Assembly: GCF_009674585.1 (NCBI RefSeq)
Contig: NZ_WKJP01000001.1
Location: 2,356,001-2,420,000 of the forward strand
Length of the DNA: 64,000 nt
Reading direction: 5' to 3'
DNA from: Haloferax marinisediminis
GTDB taxonomy: Archaea; Halobacteriota; Halobacteria; Halobacteriales; Haloferacaceae
Part shown: positions 17,517-25,256 of the stretch, in pieces
Position numbering within the stretch: the first letter of the stretch is position 1
Layout: the number at the start of each line of letters is the position of its first letter
Notes under the pieces: model-generated
Databases searched by the model: none
What the model saw: only the letters and a program-made list of their open reading frames with translations
Told to the model about the DNA's origin: nothing
Program-made: the position numbers and the translations under genes

Positions 17517-18448
17517 TCTTCACTCCGTAGTTCGGGGTTGACGACTTCCTCGAAGGCGCGACCGACGAGGAACACCGAGGTAGTCACTGCTGCGATACCG
17601 ATGGCCGGTGGGAGTACCCACCACCACGCTTCGCGCATCCCGCCGGATTCGAACACCTGCTGGAGCATCCGGCCCCAGGATGTCGCTGTCGGGTCGCCAA
17701 AGCCGAGGAACGCGAGCGACGCCTGACCTGCAATCGCCCACGAGACGGCGTAGGCGGTGTACAGGAACCCGACGCCGATGACGTTCGGCGCGACGTGTAA
17801 GAACATGGTTCGTAAGTGACCCGAACCTGCGGAACGTGCGGACTTCACGAACGTACGCTCCCGGACGGTCATCACCTCCGAGCGGATGACCCGTGCAGGC
17901 ATCTTCCAGAAGAACGCCACGATTACTGCGGTGATGAGGAAGATGTTCGGTTGGACGAACGTCAGCACGAGCAGCGCCATCGGCAGGAACGGGAGCGCGA
18001 ACGTCAGGTCGGTCATGCGCATCAGCACCTCGTCGACCCGACCGCCGAAGTAGCCACTCGTCAAGCCGACGAGGAACCCGACCACCCCTGTGCCAACTCC
18101 GCCGAAGAAGCCGACGATGAACGTCGGGCGGGCGCCCGCGAGGAACTGGCTCAACACGTCCTTACCGAACGTCGTCGTGCCGAGCAGTGCCACGCTGTTG
18201 GGCGGGGCGGTTCGCATCATTCCCCCGTCTTCCGTTTGGACTGTGTCCTCGATGGGTTCGTATGGGGCGAGCGCCGGGCCGAACAACCCGAGGAAGAGGA
18301 ACGCGAGAAGGACGACGACACCGACTTTCGCTGCGTCGTCTTTGAGCACGACTGCCATGACGTTCTTCGCCCGCGTGAGGTTCTCCGAGATACGGTCTTT
18401 CACCACACTCCGGTCGACCGAAACGGACGACAGCGAGAGGATCGACAT
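17513..18448 (-). CDS. ABC transporter permease, DppC/OppC-like
   Basis: 311 residues with an N-terminal membrane helix near 40-60 and a permease core of about five further helices. A coupling (EAA-type) loop lies around residues 190-215 (EVMTVRERTFVKSARSAGSG). The extended N-terminal domain before the core is the OppC_N type. It overlaps the DppB-like gene by one base and the ATPase gene by four, so translation is probably coupled. The partner permease is encoded immediately upstream. The transported substrate class (peptide or related solute) is known only at family level. Confidence 0.93.
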   Translation of the reverse strand: MSILSLSSVSVDRSVVKDRISENLTRAKNVMAVVLKDDAAKVGVVVLLAFLFLGLFGPALAPYEPIEDTVQTEDGGMMRTAPPNSVALLGTTTFGKDVLSQFLAGARPTFIVGFFGGVGTGVVGFLVGLTSGYFGGRVDEVLMRMTDLTFALPFLPMALLVLTFVQPNIFLITAVIVAFFWKMPARVIRSEVMTVRERTFVKSARSAGSGHLRTMFLHVAPNVIGVGFLYTAYAVSWAIAGQASLAFLGFGDPTATSWGRMLQQVFESGGMREAWWWVLPPAIGIAAVTTSVFLVGRAFEEVVNPELRSEE

Positions 18449-19431
18449 CAGACGTCACCTCCTTCGACCGTCGGGTCGACCTTCGCGTACATCACGTCCG
18501 CGAGGAGGTTCATCACGATGACCGCGAAGGCCATGATGAAGATGGCTGCCTGAACCGTCGGGTAGTCTTTCTGATTGATTGCCAAGACGAGTGCACGGCC
18601 GATACCCGGCCACGCGAACACAACTTCGAGAGTGATGACTCCTTGGAACATCATGCCCAGCCGGAGCGCGAAGTAGGTCAACAACGGGAGCATCGAGTTT
18701 CGACCGGCTCGAGCGAGTTGTTCCATCTCTGAGAGCCCTTTCGCGCGGTGGAGCGTGAGAAATGCAGACCCCTTCCGCTCGACGACCGAGTTGCGTGCGA
18801 GCATCAGGAAGTCACCACTGTAGTACAGCACCGTCGCGAGGAACGGCAAGAAGTAGTGCATCGCGAAGTCCGGATGGAGATACGTCTCGACGAACCCCTC
18901 GGGGTTCGCAACTGGGCTTCGCATCCCGAACGCGGGGAGGAGGTCGAGTTGGTACGAGAAGATGATGAGAAAGAAGATTCCCGTGACGAACACCGGCGTC
19001 GACCGAAAGAACGTCGTGACGACGATGCTCGACTGCTCGAACCACGACCCGCGGTTCCACCCTGCGTACGAGCCGAGGGCGGAACTAACGATGGCCGTCA
19101 CGACCAACGCTGGCACGAGGAGAATCATCGTGTTGAGCAGTCGCGGGAAGATAATCTCGCTCACCGGGCGACTCTGCGCGATAGAGAACCCGAAGTTGAG
19201 TGTCAAGAGACTCTGGACGTACTTGATGTACTGGACGTAGACTGGTTCGTCGAGCCCGTACTGGACTCGCAGCGCCTCCACCTGCTCTTGTGTGAGACCT
19301 CCAGAGGCGATGAGCGAACTGAACGGGTCGCCCGGAAGGAGCCGCAACGTGAGGAAGATGATCGAGACGGAGACGAGCGTCAATACTAACGAGATGGCAA
19401 TTCGTTTGACGAGGAAGCGTCTGAAACTCAT
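18448..19431 (-). CDS. ABC transporter permease, DppB/OppB-like
   Basis: 327 residues. The N-terminus carries the DppB hallmark of one membrane helix followed by FLTLRLLPGDPFSSL. The core has five more helices and a coupling loop with ALVLTLHRAKGLSE-like spacing (near residues 215-235, FLTLHRAKGLSEMEQ). It lies 32 nt downstream of the binding-protein gene and overlaps the DppC-like gene. Together with the other subunits it forms the membrane channel of a dipeptide/oligopeptide-type importer. Confidence 0.93.
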   Translation of the reverse strand: MSFRRFLVKRIAISLVLTLVSVSIIFLTLRLLPGDPFSSLIASGGLTQEQVEALRVQYGLDEPVYVQYIKYVQSLLTLNFGFSIAQSRPVSEIIFPRLLNTMILLVPALVVTAIVSSALGSYAGWNRGSWFEQSSIVVTTFFRSTPVFVTGIFFLIIFSYQLDLLPAFGMRSPVANPEGFVETYLHPDFAMHYFLPFLATVLYYSGDFLMLARNSVVERKGSAFLTLHRAKGLSEMEQLARAGRNSMLPLLTYFALRLGMMFQGVITLEVVFAWPGIGRALVLAINQKDYPTVQAAIFIMAFAVIVMNLLADVMYAKVDPTVEGGDV

Positions 19432-19463
19432 GGAATAGTGAAAGTGGGGTGTCCTCTGTTGAT

Positions 19464-21410
19464 TCAGGAGAAGTCAGGCTGGTCTAGGTCAGACCGGTCG
19501 GCGTGCCCGTCTTCTACCCGTTCGGCGAACGCCTCCCACGCGTCGCCCGTTGGTGCGACGAGCGTGTCACCGTCGAAGGTGTAACCCGCCTGTTCGAGCA
19601 TCTGCTTACCCTTCTCAGGGTTGTACTCGTACGTTGGGATGTCGCTGGTGTAGAACGGTGCCATCATGTCGGAGATGAGGTTCTGCCCCTCGATGGGCGT
19701 CCCACGACCGCCGAGGACACCCTCGACGAAGCCCTCTTTGTCGACAGAGTGGCTCAGCGCCTTCCGGAACACCTTGTCCCGGATGAGCGGGTTGATGTGG
19801 TTGGTGTGGACGTCGAGCGGTGCGTAGTTCTTCGACACCTGCTTTTCGACACCGTCCGCCGAGGCAGCACGGTCTGCCTGCGAGTTCGACAGCGTCGTCC
19901 CGATCGCGTCGATGTCGCCACTCTGCATGGCACCGATGAGCGCGTCGACGTTACCGACGTTGGCCCAGACGATACCGTCGATGCCGTCACCGGGGGTGAA
20001 GAACTCGCCGAGGTACTCCTCGCGGGTATCTTCGTCCCACATCCAGTGGTCGGGGTTCTTCTCGACTGCGAAGCGGGTGCCCTGCTCCCAACTCGAGAAC
20101 TGGAACGGCCCCGTACCGACCGGGTTATCGGGGTTGTGCTGTGCGGGGTTGTCGACGTCCTCCCACTTGTGCTTCGGCAGGATGACGCTGCGAACCATCC
20201 GCTGGGTCAAGAAGGCCGCGTCGGGACGCTTGAGGTTGAACCGGACACGACCGCCGCCGCTCTCTGAGACGACTTCGACACTCTCGATGGGTTCGTAGAA
20301 CGGACCCATCTCGGGGGAGTTGTACTCTTTGAACAGTTCGACGCTGAACTTCACGTCCTCGGGGCCGAACGGCTCGCCGTCGTGCCACTGGACACCCTCG
20401 CGGAGGTCGACCTCGACCGTCGTTTCGTCGACGACGTCGGCGTTGACCGCCAGCGCCGGCACGATTTCCAACTGGGGCGAGGCGTCGAAGAGACCGTCGT
20501 AGAGGTTCGTGAGACGCTTCGCCTCTGGACCGCCGCCCGCCCAAGCGATGTTGAGGCCACCCATCGACGCAAGCACGCCTTTGACCCACGTGCTCGAATC
20601 GCCGGTTGGCTGAAGGTTCACTTGAGTCCAGATGAACGAGTCACGGTTGGTACCGTTACCGGGCATGGGGACGTACCCGTCCCAGTCGGCGGTGTTCCCC
20701 GCCATGATGACGTCCGTGAAGGCGATGGACTGGATGTAGGCGTCCTCGCTCGCCTTTCGCTGAATCTCTTGACAGAGTTCGACGCGGCGCTCTTTGTCCT
20801 GAATCTCGGTCGACTGCTCTTCGAGCAGTTCCGTGATTTCGGGGTTGTTGTAGTTGTAGTAGTTGCCGCCCGTCCGTGGGTGCATCCGCATCAAGAACGG
20901 GTTCGGGTCGAGACCACGCTGTGGGTCCGGCCCGTGAGTGTTCATCGACACTGAGACTGTGTGACCTGTGTCGGCTGCCCAGTACTCGTCGTACATGACG
21001 TTCGTCGGGACGTCGTCGAGTTCGACCGGCGCACCGATGTCTTCGAACGCGCGTTTAATCATCAGCGCGTGCTCCCGCATCCACGGTTCTTCGTCGGATG
21101 CAAAGTTGACCGTGATAGCTGGGACAGGTGCTCCCTCGGTCACCGTGTACTCGAAGGGGATGTTGTCGTTGTTCTTCGTCTCGAGAGGCCACTCGCCACG
21201 GAACATCGTCTCGACGCTCCGGCCATCGCCACCACTGCTTCCGCCACCGCTTCCGCTGTCGCCGCTTCCGCTGTCGTCACTTCCACCGCCACCGTCGCCG
21301 CCGCTTTGTCCACCACATCCAGCGAGGCCACTGGCACCAAGTGCTGCAGTCGTTACCAACATTCGTCGGCGGGTCAATCCTGAATCCTGCGAAGGATTAT
21401 CATTAGACAT
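19464..21410 (-). CDS. ABC transporter substrate-binding lipoprotein, family 5 (dipeptide type)
   Basis: 648 residues from the ATG at 21410. The N-terminus has a twin-arginine signal (LTRRRMLVT) with lipobox LAGC, so it is exported folded by Tat and lipid-anchored. A Gly/Ser/Asp-rich linker (about 35-65) follows, then an SBP_bac_5 domain. A longer start 15 nt upstream is possible. A TATA-like TTTATATAGG (complement of 21433-21442) sits about 27-30 nt upstream. The gene heads the operon SBP, DppB, DppC, DppDF, CitE-like. At about 650 residues it is longer than typical bacterial DppA (about 530), partly through the linker. Confidence 0.93.
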   Translation of the reverse strand: MSNDNPSQDSGLTRRRMLVTTAALGASGLAGCGGQSGGDGGGGSDDSGSGDSGSGGGSSGGDGRSVETMFRGEWPLETKNNDNIPFEYTVTEGAPVPAITVNFASDEEPWMREHALMIKRAFEDIGAPVELDDVPTNVMYDEYWAADTGHTVSVSMNTHGPDPQRGLDPNPFLMRMHPRTGGNYYNYNNPEITELLEEQSTEIQDKERRVELCQEIQRKASEDAYIQSIAFTDVIMAGNTADWDGYVPMPGNGTNRDSFIWTQVNLQPTGDSSTWVKGVLASMGGLNIAWAGGGPEAKRLTNLYDGLFDASPQLEIVPALAVNADVVDETTVEVDLREGVQWHDGEPFGPEDVKFSVELFKEYNSPEMGPFYEPIESVEVVSESGGGRVRFNLKRPDAAFLTQRMVRSVILPKHKWEDVDNPAQHNPDNPVGTGPFQFSSWEQGTRFAVEKNPDHWMWDEDTREEYLGEFFTPGDGIDGIVWANVGNVDALIGAMQSGDIDAIGTTLSNSQADRAASADGVEKQVSKNYAPLDVHTNHINPLIRDKVFRKALSHSVDKEGFVEGVLGGRGTPIEGQNLISDMMAPFYTSDIPTYEYNPEKGKQMLEQAGYTFDGDTLVAPTGDAWEAFAERVEDGHADRSDLDQPDFS

Positions 21411-21432
21411 GTTGTGTGGTGCCACAATTCAT

Positions 21433-21445
21433 TAATCCTATATAA
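21433..21445 (-). promoter_or_regulatory. TATA-like promoter of the dpp-type operon
   Basis: The plus strand reads CCTATATAAATAT; on the minus strand this gives ATATTTATATAGG, an archaeal TATA box centred about 29 nt upstream of the ATG at 21410. The spacing predicts a very short leader. It lies at the edge of an AT-rich segment. Confidence 0.6.
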
Positions 21446-21740
21446 ATATTGGTAATGATTAGACATAAACAATCGAGGTCATTAACAGTATACAGTATTA
21501 GATTTATTATATCATATATTGCAATCTAACTGCTGTCTACTGATTCATTCCCGTAGCGAACGAGTACTCTGACTTCGAGACTGACACCAGCCATCGTCGC
21601 GCACCGCACAGCCCTTCTCGACTCAGAAGTTGTCGATATATCTATAAATATTAGACAGGTGACAATTCAGTCACGACAGTGTTCGCTCGGCGGCCTCCGG
21701 ACGGAGGCATGCCTCAAGGGGTTGTGGTGACAGAGGTTGC
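21446..21740. other. AT-rich intergenic segment, no gene seen
   Basis: The first part (to about 21670) is strikingly AT-rich for this genome. It contains the inverted repeat TTAGATT (21498-21504)/AATCTAA (21523-21529) enclosing TATTATATCATATATT-like sequence, and a second TATA-like run (GATATATCTATAAATATTAG, about 21633-21652). No reading frame is credible. It could hold additional promoter or operator elements for the dpp-type operon, or be a scar beside the tRNA integration target. Confidence 0.5.
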
Positions 21741-21792
21741 TGGACTCGCCGGGACTGAGCAAACCGAAGGTTTGCGAAGGTCGGCGAGTCCA
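21741..21792. repeat. tRNA-Ala-associated repeat copy 2, nested inverted repeat
   Basis: The outer arms TGGACTCGCC (21741-21750) and GGCGAGTCCA (21783-21792) are perfect complements and equal the terminal bases of the tRNA-Ala gene at 21831. Inside them lies GCAAACC-GAA-GGTTTGC. The inner 37 bp (21747-21783) match 8744-8780 with one difference. As RNA it would form a two-tier hairpin just beyond the tRNA 3' end; as DNA the left arm plus GGGA repeats the tRNA 3' end 90 bp away, like an attachment-site duplication. Confidence 0.85.
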
Positions 21793-21830
21793 CGAACGAC
21801 TGACGGAGCGTAGCGACGGAAGAAAGTGAG

Positions 21831-21902
21831 TGGACTCGCCGGGATTTGAACCCGGGGCCTCTCCCATGCCAAGGGAGTGATCTACCCCTGATCTACGAGC
21901 CC
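21831..21902 (-). tRNA. tRNA-Ala (anticodon GGC), second identical copy
   Basis: Identical over all 72 nt to the gene at 8920-8991: the same G3-U70 acceptor, anticodon loop TTGGCAT and T-loop TTCAAAT. It is divergent from rps15. Its upstream (plus-strand right) sequence CACTTCGTAGCC is GC-mixed with an A/T stretch CCATTTAGAAG at about 21925, a possible box A. Confidence 0.97.
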
Positions 21903-21997
21903 TCAACACTTCGTAGCCGCCACCCATTTAGAAGCCCTTCGATTCCGAAGCGCCACGAGTCGAAACGGTTTAACCCGACGCGCGTAGAGCAACCAAC

Positions 21998-22128
21998 GGG
22001 AATCCAGCACGGCCGCAAATCTGACGCGCCCGCATGAGCGGGCTTGGGATTGCGGTAGTGCCCCGGTAGTCGCCAATGCGACTACGGGGTACTCGTTTCT
22101 GCGGTCAGTGCGGTTCCAACCCGCAACA
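21998..22128 (+). promoter_or_regulatory. Structured 5' leader of rps15 (candidate regulatory RNA)
   Basis: A TATA-like GGTTTAACC (about 21967-21975) predicts transcription from near 21998. The leader then holds three hairpins. The first is GCCCGC-ATGA-GCGGGC (22028-22043). The second is a 16-bp stem with a single bulged G and CAAT loop (22057-22093, arms ending GTAGTCGC/GCGACTAC). The third is TGCGG/CCGCA (22109-22125), which ends 3 nt before the ATG. A long, folded leader is unusual in a genome of mostly leaderless mRNAs. Autoregulation by S15 is inference from bacterial precedent. Confidence 0.5.
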
Positions 22129-22596
22129 ATGGCACGAATGCACACCCGCCGCCGTGGCTCGTCCGGTTCGGACAAGCCCGTGGCAGACGAAGCACCGGAG
22201 TGGAGTGACGTCGACGCAGAAGACATCGAAGCACGCGTCGTCGAACTTGCCGAACAGGGCAACGACCCAAGCCAGATTGGCCTGGCCCTGCGCGACGAAG
22301 GCGTCAAGGGCGTCCCGGTTCCGGACGTCAAACTCGCCACCGGCAAGAAAGTCACCACCATCCTCGAAGAGAACGACGCGTCCCCGGACCTTCCCGAGGA
22401 CCTCCGTAACCTGATGGAACGCGCAGTTCGCCTCCGCGACCACATGGAGGAGAACCGACAGGACAAGTCCAACCGTCGCGCACTCCAGAACACGGAGTCG
22501 AAGATTCGCCGTCTCGTGTCCTACTACAAGGGCAACAAGCTCGACGACGACTTCAAGTACACCTACGACGTCGCCGTCGAACTCCTCGAGAAGTAA
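22129..22596 (+). CDS. rps15: 30S ribosomal protein S15 (uS15, archaeal S13e type)
   Basis: 155 residues beginning MARMHTRRRGSSGSDKP. The archaeal/eukaryotic N-terminal extension (about 1-70) is followed by the conserved S15 fold with LRDHMEENRQDKSNRRAL and ESKIRRLVSYYK, the helices that bind the central domain of 16S rRNA. Its acidity is higher than in non-halophiles. It is the first gene of the operon rps15, RecJ-like, pcc1, rps3ae; the next gene starts 4 nt after its stop. Its leader is unusually structured. Confidence 0.97.
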   Translation: MARMHTRRRGSSGSDKPVADEAPEWSDVDAEDIEARVVELAEQGNDPSQIGLALRDEGVKGVPVPDVKLATGKKVTTILEENDASPDLPEDLRNLMERAVRLRDHMEENRQDKSNRRALQNTESKIRRLVSYYKGNKLDDDFKYTYDVAVELLEK

Positions 22597-22600
22597 CTAG

Positions 22601-23722
22601 ATGTCTATGAGCCCCGCCGAACAGACTCCCGCTGCCGAGGACGCCGCGATGCTTCGCGAGGCGACGTTCGTTCGCCTTCGCGTTCACACGAGCGGTGCCG
22701 CCGTCGCCGCAGCGGGCGTCATCGGGCGGGCGCTCGAGACACTCGACGTTCCCTTCCGTATCCGAGCGACCGAAGCTCCCGACACTGTCGCAAACGACGA
22801 CGTTGCGGCCGTCGTGGGGCTCTCGGACGCCGATGCCGACCTCGAACTCGACCCACGCGATGGCGTCGCTATCGTCCGCGAACTCGGTGTCGACCCCGAC
22901 CCGGTGGTCGCACTGGCTGGCCTCCACGCCGCCGGTGTCTCGCCGGAGGACGACACCGCACTCGTAGACGCCGCGACCGACGCGGGTGTCGAGTCCCGAC
23001 CCGGTGTGGCTGTTCCAACAGCAGACCTCGCCGACGGACTCGCACACTCGACGCTCGTCCACGCGCCGTTTTCGGCCGACAAAGAGCGCACACAGGCGGC
23101 ACTCGCCGAACTGTCGCTCCCGGCCGAACTCGACGTGGACGCACACAGGCGCGTCGCCTCACTCGTCGCACTCGAAGCGACGGGTGGTGAAGCGACACCG
23201 CGGTCGACGACCGCGGTCGAACGCGTCTTGCATCCGGAGGCAACCCCGAATGGACTGTTTGCGACCGTCGGCGGACTCGCCGACGTGCTCGATGCAACTG
23301 TTCGGGAGGTCCCCGGTCTCGCCGTCGCACTGGCACTGGGTCACGACGCTCGTGACGCGGCGCTCGACGCGTGGCGAGACCACGCGAACGCGACACACGC
23401 AGCGCTCCGCGAGGCGACCACAGGACGCTACGAGAGCCTCTATGCGCTCTCGTGCGACCTCTCGTCTCCGGGACGACTCGCGACAGTCGCACGACTCGCC
23501 CGCGACTTCCGGTCGCCGGAACCGACCGTGCTCGCGGTTGGAACCGGCGCTGCGGCACTCGTCTCGACCGGCCCTGCCGGGTTGGACGACGACCTCGCCG
23601 CGGCCGCGACCGAACTGGGCGATGCGTCCGCGACTGGGTCACCCGAGGAAGCGACGATGCGGTTCGACCCGTCGGTCGAGCCAAAAACGGTCGTCGAGGC
23701 CGTCAGGGAGGTGCGCCGATGA
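22601..23722 (+). CDS. RecJ/GAN-family DHH-like protein with degenerate catalytic motif
   Basis: 373 residues, located where many archaea encode a RecJ-like (GINS-associated nuclease) protein between rps15 and rps3ae. The N-terminal segment VHTSGAAVAAAGVI aligns with the usual H-x-D-A-D-G-x-x-A-A-G-I motif, but the catalytic aspartates are replaced. No DHH triad or C-terminal GG-x-x-x-H-A-x-A DHHA1 signature is visible. It may be a non-catalytic scaffold of the replication or RNA-processing machinery. It overlaps pcc1 by 4 nt (ATGA). A start at the second Met (two codons in) is equally possible. Family assignment rests on context and overall pattern. Confidence 0.78.
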   Translation: MSMSPAEQTPAAEDAAMLREATFVRLRVHTSGAAVAAAGVIGRALETLDVPFRIRATEAPDTVANDDVAAVVGLSDADADLELDPRDGVAIVRELGVDPDPVVALAGLHAAGVSPEDDTALVDAATDAGVESRPGVAVPTADLADGLAHSTLVHAPFSADKERTQAALAELSLPAELDVDAHRRVASLVALEATGGEATPRSTTAVERVLHPEATPNGLFATVGGLADVLDATVREVPGLAVALALGHDARDAALDAWRDHANATHAALREATTGRYESLYALSCDLSSPGRLATVARLARDFRSPEPTVLAVGTGAAALVSTGPAGLDDDLAAAATELGDASATGSPEEATMRFDPSVEPKTVVEAVREVRR

Positions 23723-23961
23723 CTCGGCGGGCGACCCTGCGGACCACCCACGACGACCCCGACATCGTCGCTGCGGCACTCGGCCCGGACAACACGGAGT
23801 CGATGCACACGACAATCGAAGGGGACGAACTCGTCACGACAATCGAACGCGATTCGACCGGTGGACTCCAGTCTACGGTCGATGATTACGTCGTCAACGT
23901 GACGGTCGCACAGACCGTCATCGCAGCAACACGAACGCACACAACCACTAACCATGAGTGA
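23719..23961 (+). CDS. pcc1: KEOPS complex subunit Pcc1
   Basis: 80 residues. KEOPS makes the universal t6A modification of ANN-decoding tRNAs, with Pcc1 as the dimerisation subunit of the Kae1 catalytic core. The length and the pattern (VTVAQTVIAATRT-like C-terminal helix after two beta strands) fit Pcc1. It is coupled by an ATGA overlap to the RecJ-like gene and overlaps rps3ae by 8 nt. Kae1-Bud32 and Cgi121 genes are not in this window. The rps15-recJ-pcc1-rps3ae order is conserved in haloarchaea as far as I know. Confidence 0.87.
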   Translation: MTRRATLRTTHDDPDIVAAALGPDNTESMHTTIEGDELVTTIERDSTGGLQSTVDDYVVNVTVAQTVIAATRTHTTTNHE

Positions 23962-24610
23962 ACGATCCGTCTCTAAGCAGAAGCGCGGAAAGCGATGGTA
24001 CAAGGTCATCGCTCCCGAGAATTTTGACCGTCAAGAACTCGGCGAAACCTTCGCCGACGAACCCGAGAAGGTCTACGGCCGAACCGTCGAAGCGACCCTC
24101 GGCGAACTCAACGACGACCAGGGCGCGAACAACGTCAAGCTCACCTTCAAGGTGAACGACGTCGGCAGCGACGCCGCCTACACCGAGTTCATCCAGCAGG
24201 AACTCACCCGAGACTACCTCCGTAGCCTCGTCCGCCGCGGCGCCTCGAAGGTCGAAGCCAACGTCACGGCTGTGACAAAGGACGACTTCCGTGTCCAGGT
24301 CCAGCCTGTCGCCTTCACGACGAAGAAAGCCGACCGCAGTCAGGAACACGAGATTCGCCGCATCATGATGGAGCTCACCCGCGAGGCCATCACCGAGCGA
24401 ACCTACGACGACCTGACCAACAGCATCACGGAAGGCCGTCTCTCGTCGGCAATCTACGGCGAGGCGAAGCAGATTTACCCGCTCCGCCGCGTCGAAGTCA
24501 AGAAGTTCTCCCTCGAAGCACGCCCCGCGGAAATCGAGGCCGAGGAAGAAGCAGCCGTCACCGTCGACGAAGACGACGTCGCAGTCGACGTCGACGAAGA
24601 CGCCGAGTAA
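23954..24610 (+). CDS. rps3ae: 30S ribosomal protein S3Ae (eS1)
   Basis: 218 residues beginning MSERSVSKQKRGKRWYKVIAPENFD, the typical eS1 N-terminus. KRWYKV and the later RRIMMELTREAI and YPLRRVEVKK segments are family landmarks. It ends with an acidic tail (DEDDVAVDVDEDAE-like). eS1 sits on the platform of the small subunit near the mRNA exit. The start lies within the end of pcc1. It is the last gene of the operon and is followed by a hairpin plus T-run terminator. Confidence 0.97.
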   Translation: MSERSVSKQKRGKRWYKVIAPENFDRQELGETFADEPEKVYGRTVEATLGELNDDQGANNVKLTFKVNDVGSDAAYTEFIQQELTRDYLRSLVRRGASKVEANVTAVTKDDFRVQVQPVAFTTKKADRSQEHEIRRIMMELTREAITERTYDDLTNSITEGRLSSAIYGEAKQIYPLRRVEVKKFSLEARPAEIEAEEEAAVTVDEDDVAVDVDEDAE

Positions 24611-24651
24611 GTCCGCTCGACTCGCGGACCGACTTCCAATTCCGACTTTTT
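24611..24651 (+). terminator. Terminator of the rps15-rps3ae operon
   Basis: Immediately after the rps3ae stop, GTCCGC (24611-24616) and GCGGAC (24624-24629) form a perfect 6-bp stem with a 7-nt loop, and a T5 run lies at 24647-24651. T-runs are the known archaeal termination signal; the hairpin may add efficiency or 3' stability. Confidence 0.6.
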
Positions 24652-24702
24652 CGGACGCGACGCTGTGAGCGGCAGCGCCCTCGAACCGAACGGAGAACGG
24701 AG

Positions 24703-25149
24703 TTACTCTTCGACGACGACAGTGCCGACCATCCCGGCCTGTTCGTGCGGGATGCAGAGATACTCGTACTCACCGGGCACGTCGAACGTGTACGAGTACG
24801 TCTCTCCACTGTCGATGAGTCCGCCCAGTGAGTTCGAGTACGCCTTTCGCGCCGTCTGTTCGTCCTCGAACCCGCCGCTGGCGAAGAACTCGGCATCCTC
24901 TGGGATGAGCGCTTCGTAGGCGGTGACCGTGTGACCGCGCGAACTCGTGTTTCGCCACACGACTTCGTCGCCGACTTCGACGGTGACGACCGGCGGGTCG
25001 AATGCGACAGCGGTCATGCCGACGTCGAACTCACCACTGGACGCCAGCGACGTCGCACAGCCGGCGAGGCTGGCAGTCACGGCCGTACCCGTCGCCGCGA
25101 GGAACCGACGCCGCGTCTGGCGACCGTCTGAGAACCCATCGTCTCGCAT
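24703..25149 (-). CDS. Halocyanin-like blue copper lipoprotein
   Basis: 148 residues from the ATG at 25149 (an upstream start at 25185 adds 12 unlikely residues). The Tat signal TRRRFLAAT is followed by lipobox LAGC, so the mature protein is lipid-anchored outside. The plastocyanin-like domain keeps all four type I copper ligands: the His in SRGHTVTAY, and Cys, His and Met in YLCIPHEQAGM. It carries electrons between membrane respiratory complexes. Convergent with the S3Ae operon. A second halocyanin gene lies at 52609. Confidence 0.93.
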   Translation of the reverse strand: MRDDGFSDGRQTRRRFLAATGTAVTASLAGCATSLASSGEFDVGMTAVAFDPPVVTVEVGDEVVWRNTSSRGHTVTAYEALIPEDAEFFASGGFEDEQTARKAYSNSLGGLIDSGETYSYTFDVPGEYEYLCIPHEQAGMVGTVVVEE

Positions 25150-25256
25150 AGTCGACTCTCGGGACGCGACGGATAAATGTCGCATGGTTCGCCCGACGAA
25201 CCCGACGACACGAACGGAACGTAAGAGGCAAAGGGGAGGTACGCAATCGCAACGGT

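Noticed and set aside
21219..21320. Repetitive Gly/Ser/Asp-coding DNA resembling a repeat array
   Set aside because: It is the linker of the substrate-binding lipoprotein; the periodicity is codon-level low complexity.
22109..22125. Possible T-arm of a tRNA before rps15
   Set aside because: The loop TTCCAAC lacks the conserved purine after TTC and no cloverleaf can be built around it.
22028..22128. Possible H/ACA or C/D guide RNA in the rps15 leader
   Set aside because: No kink-turn pocket, no RUGAUGA/CUGA boxes, and the ACA after the last short stem is not matched by a pseudouridylation pocket.
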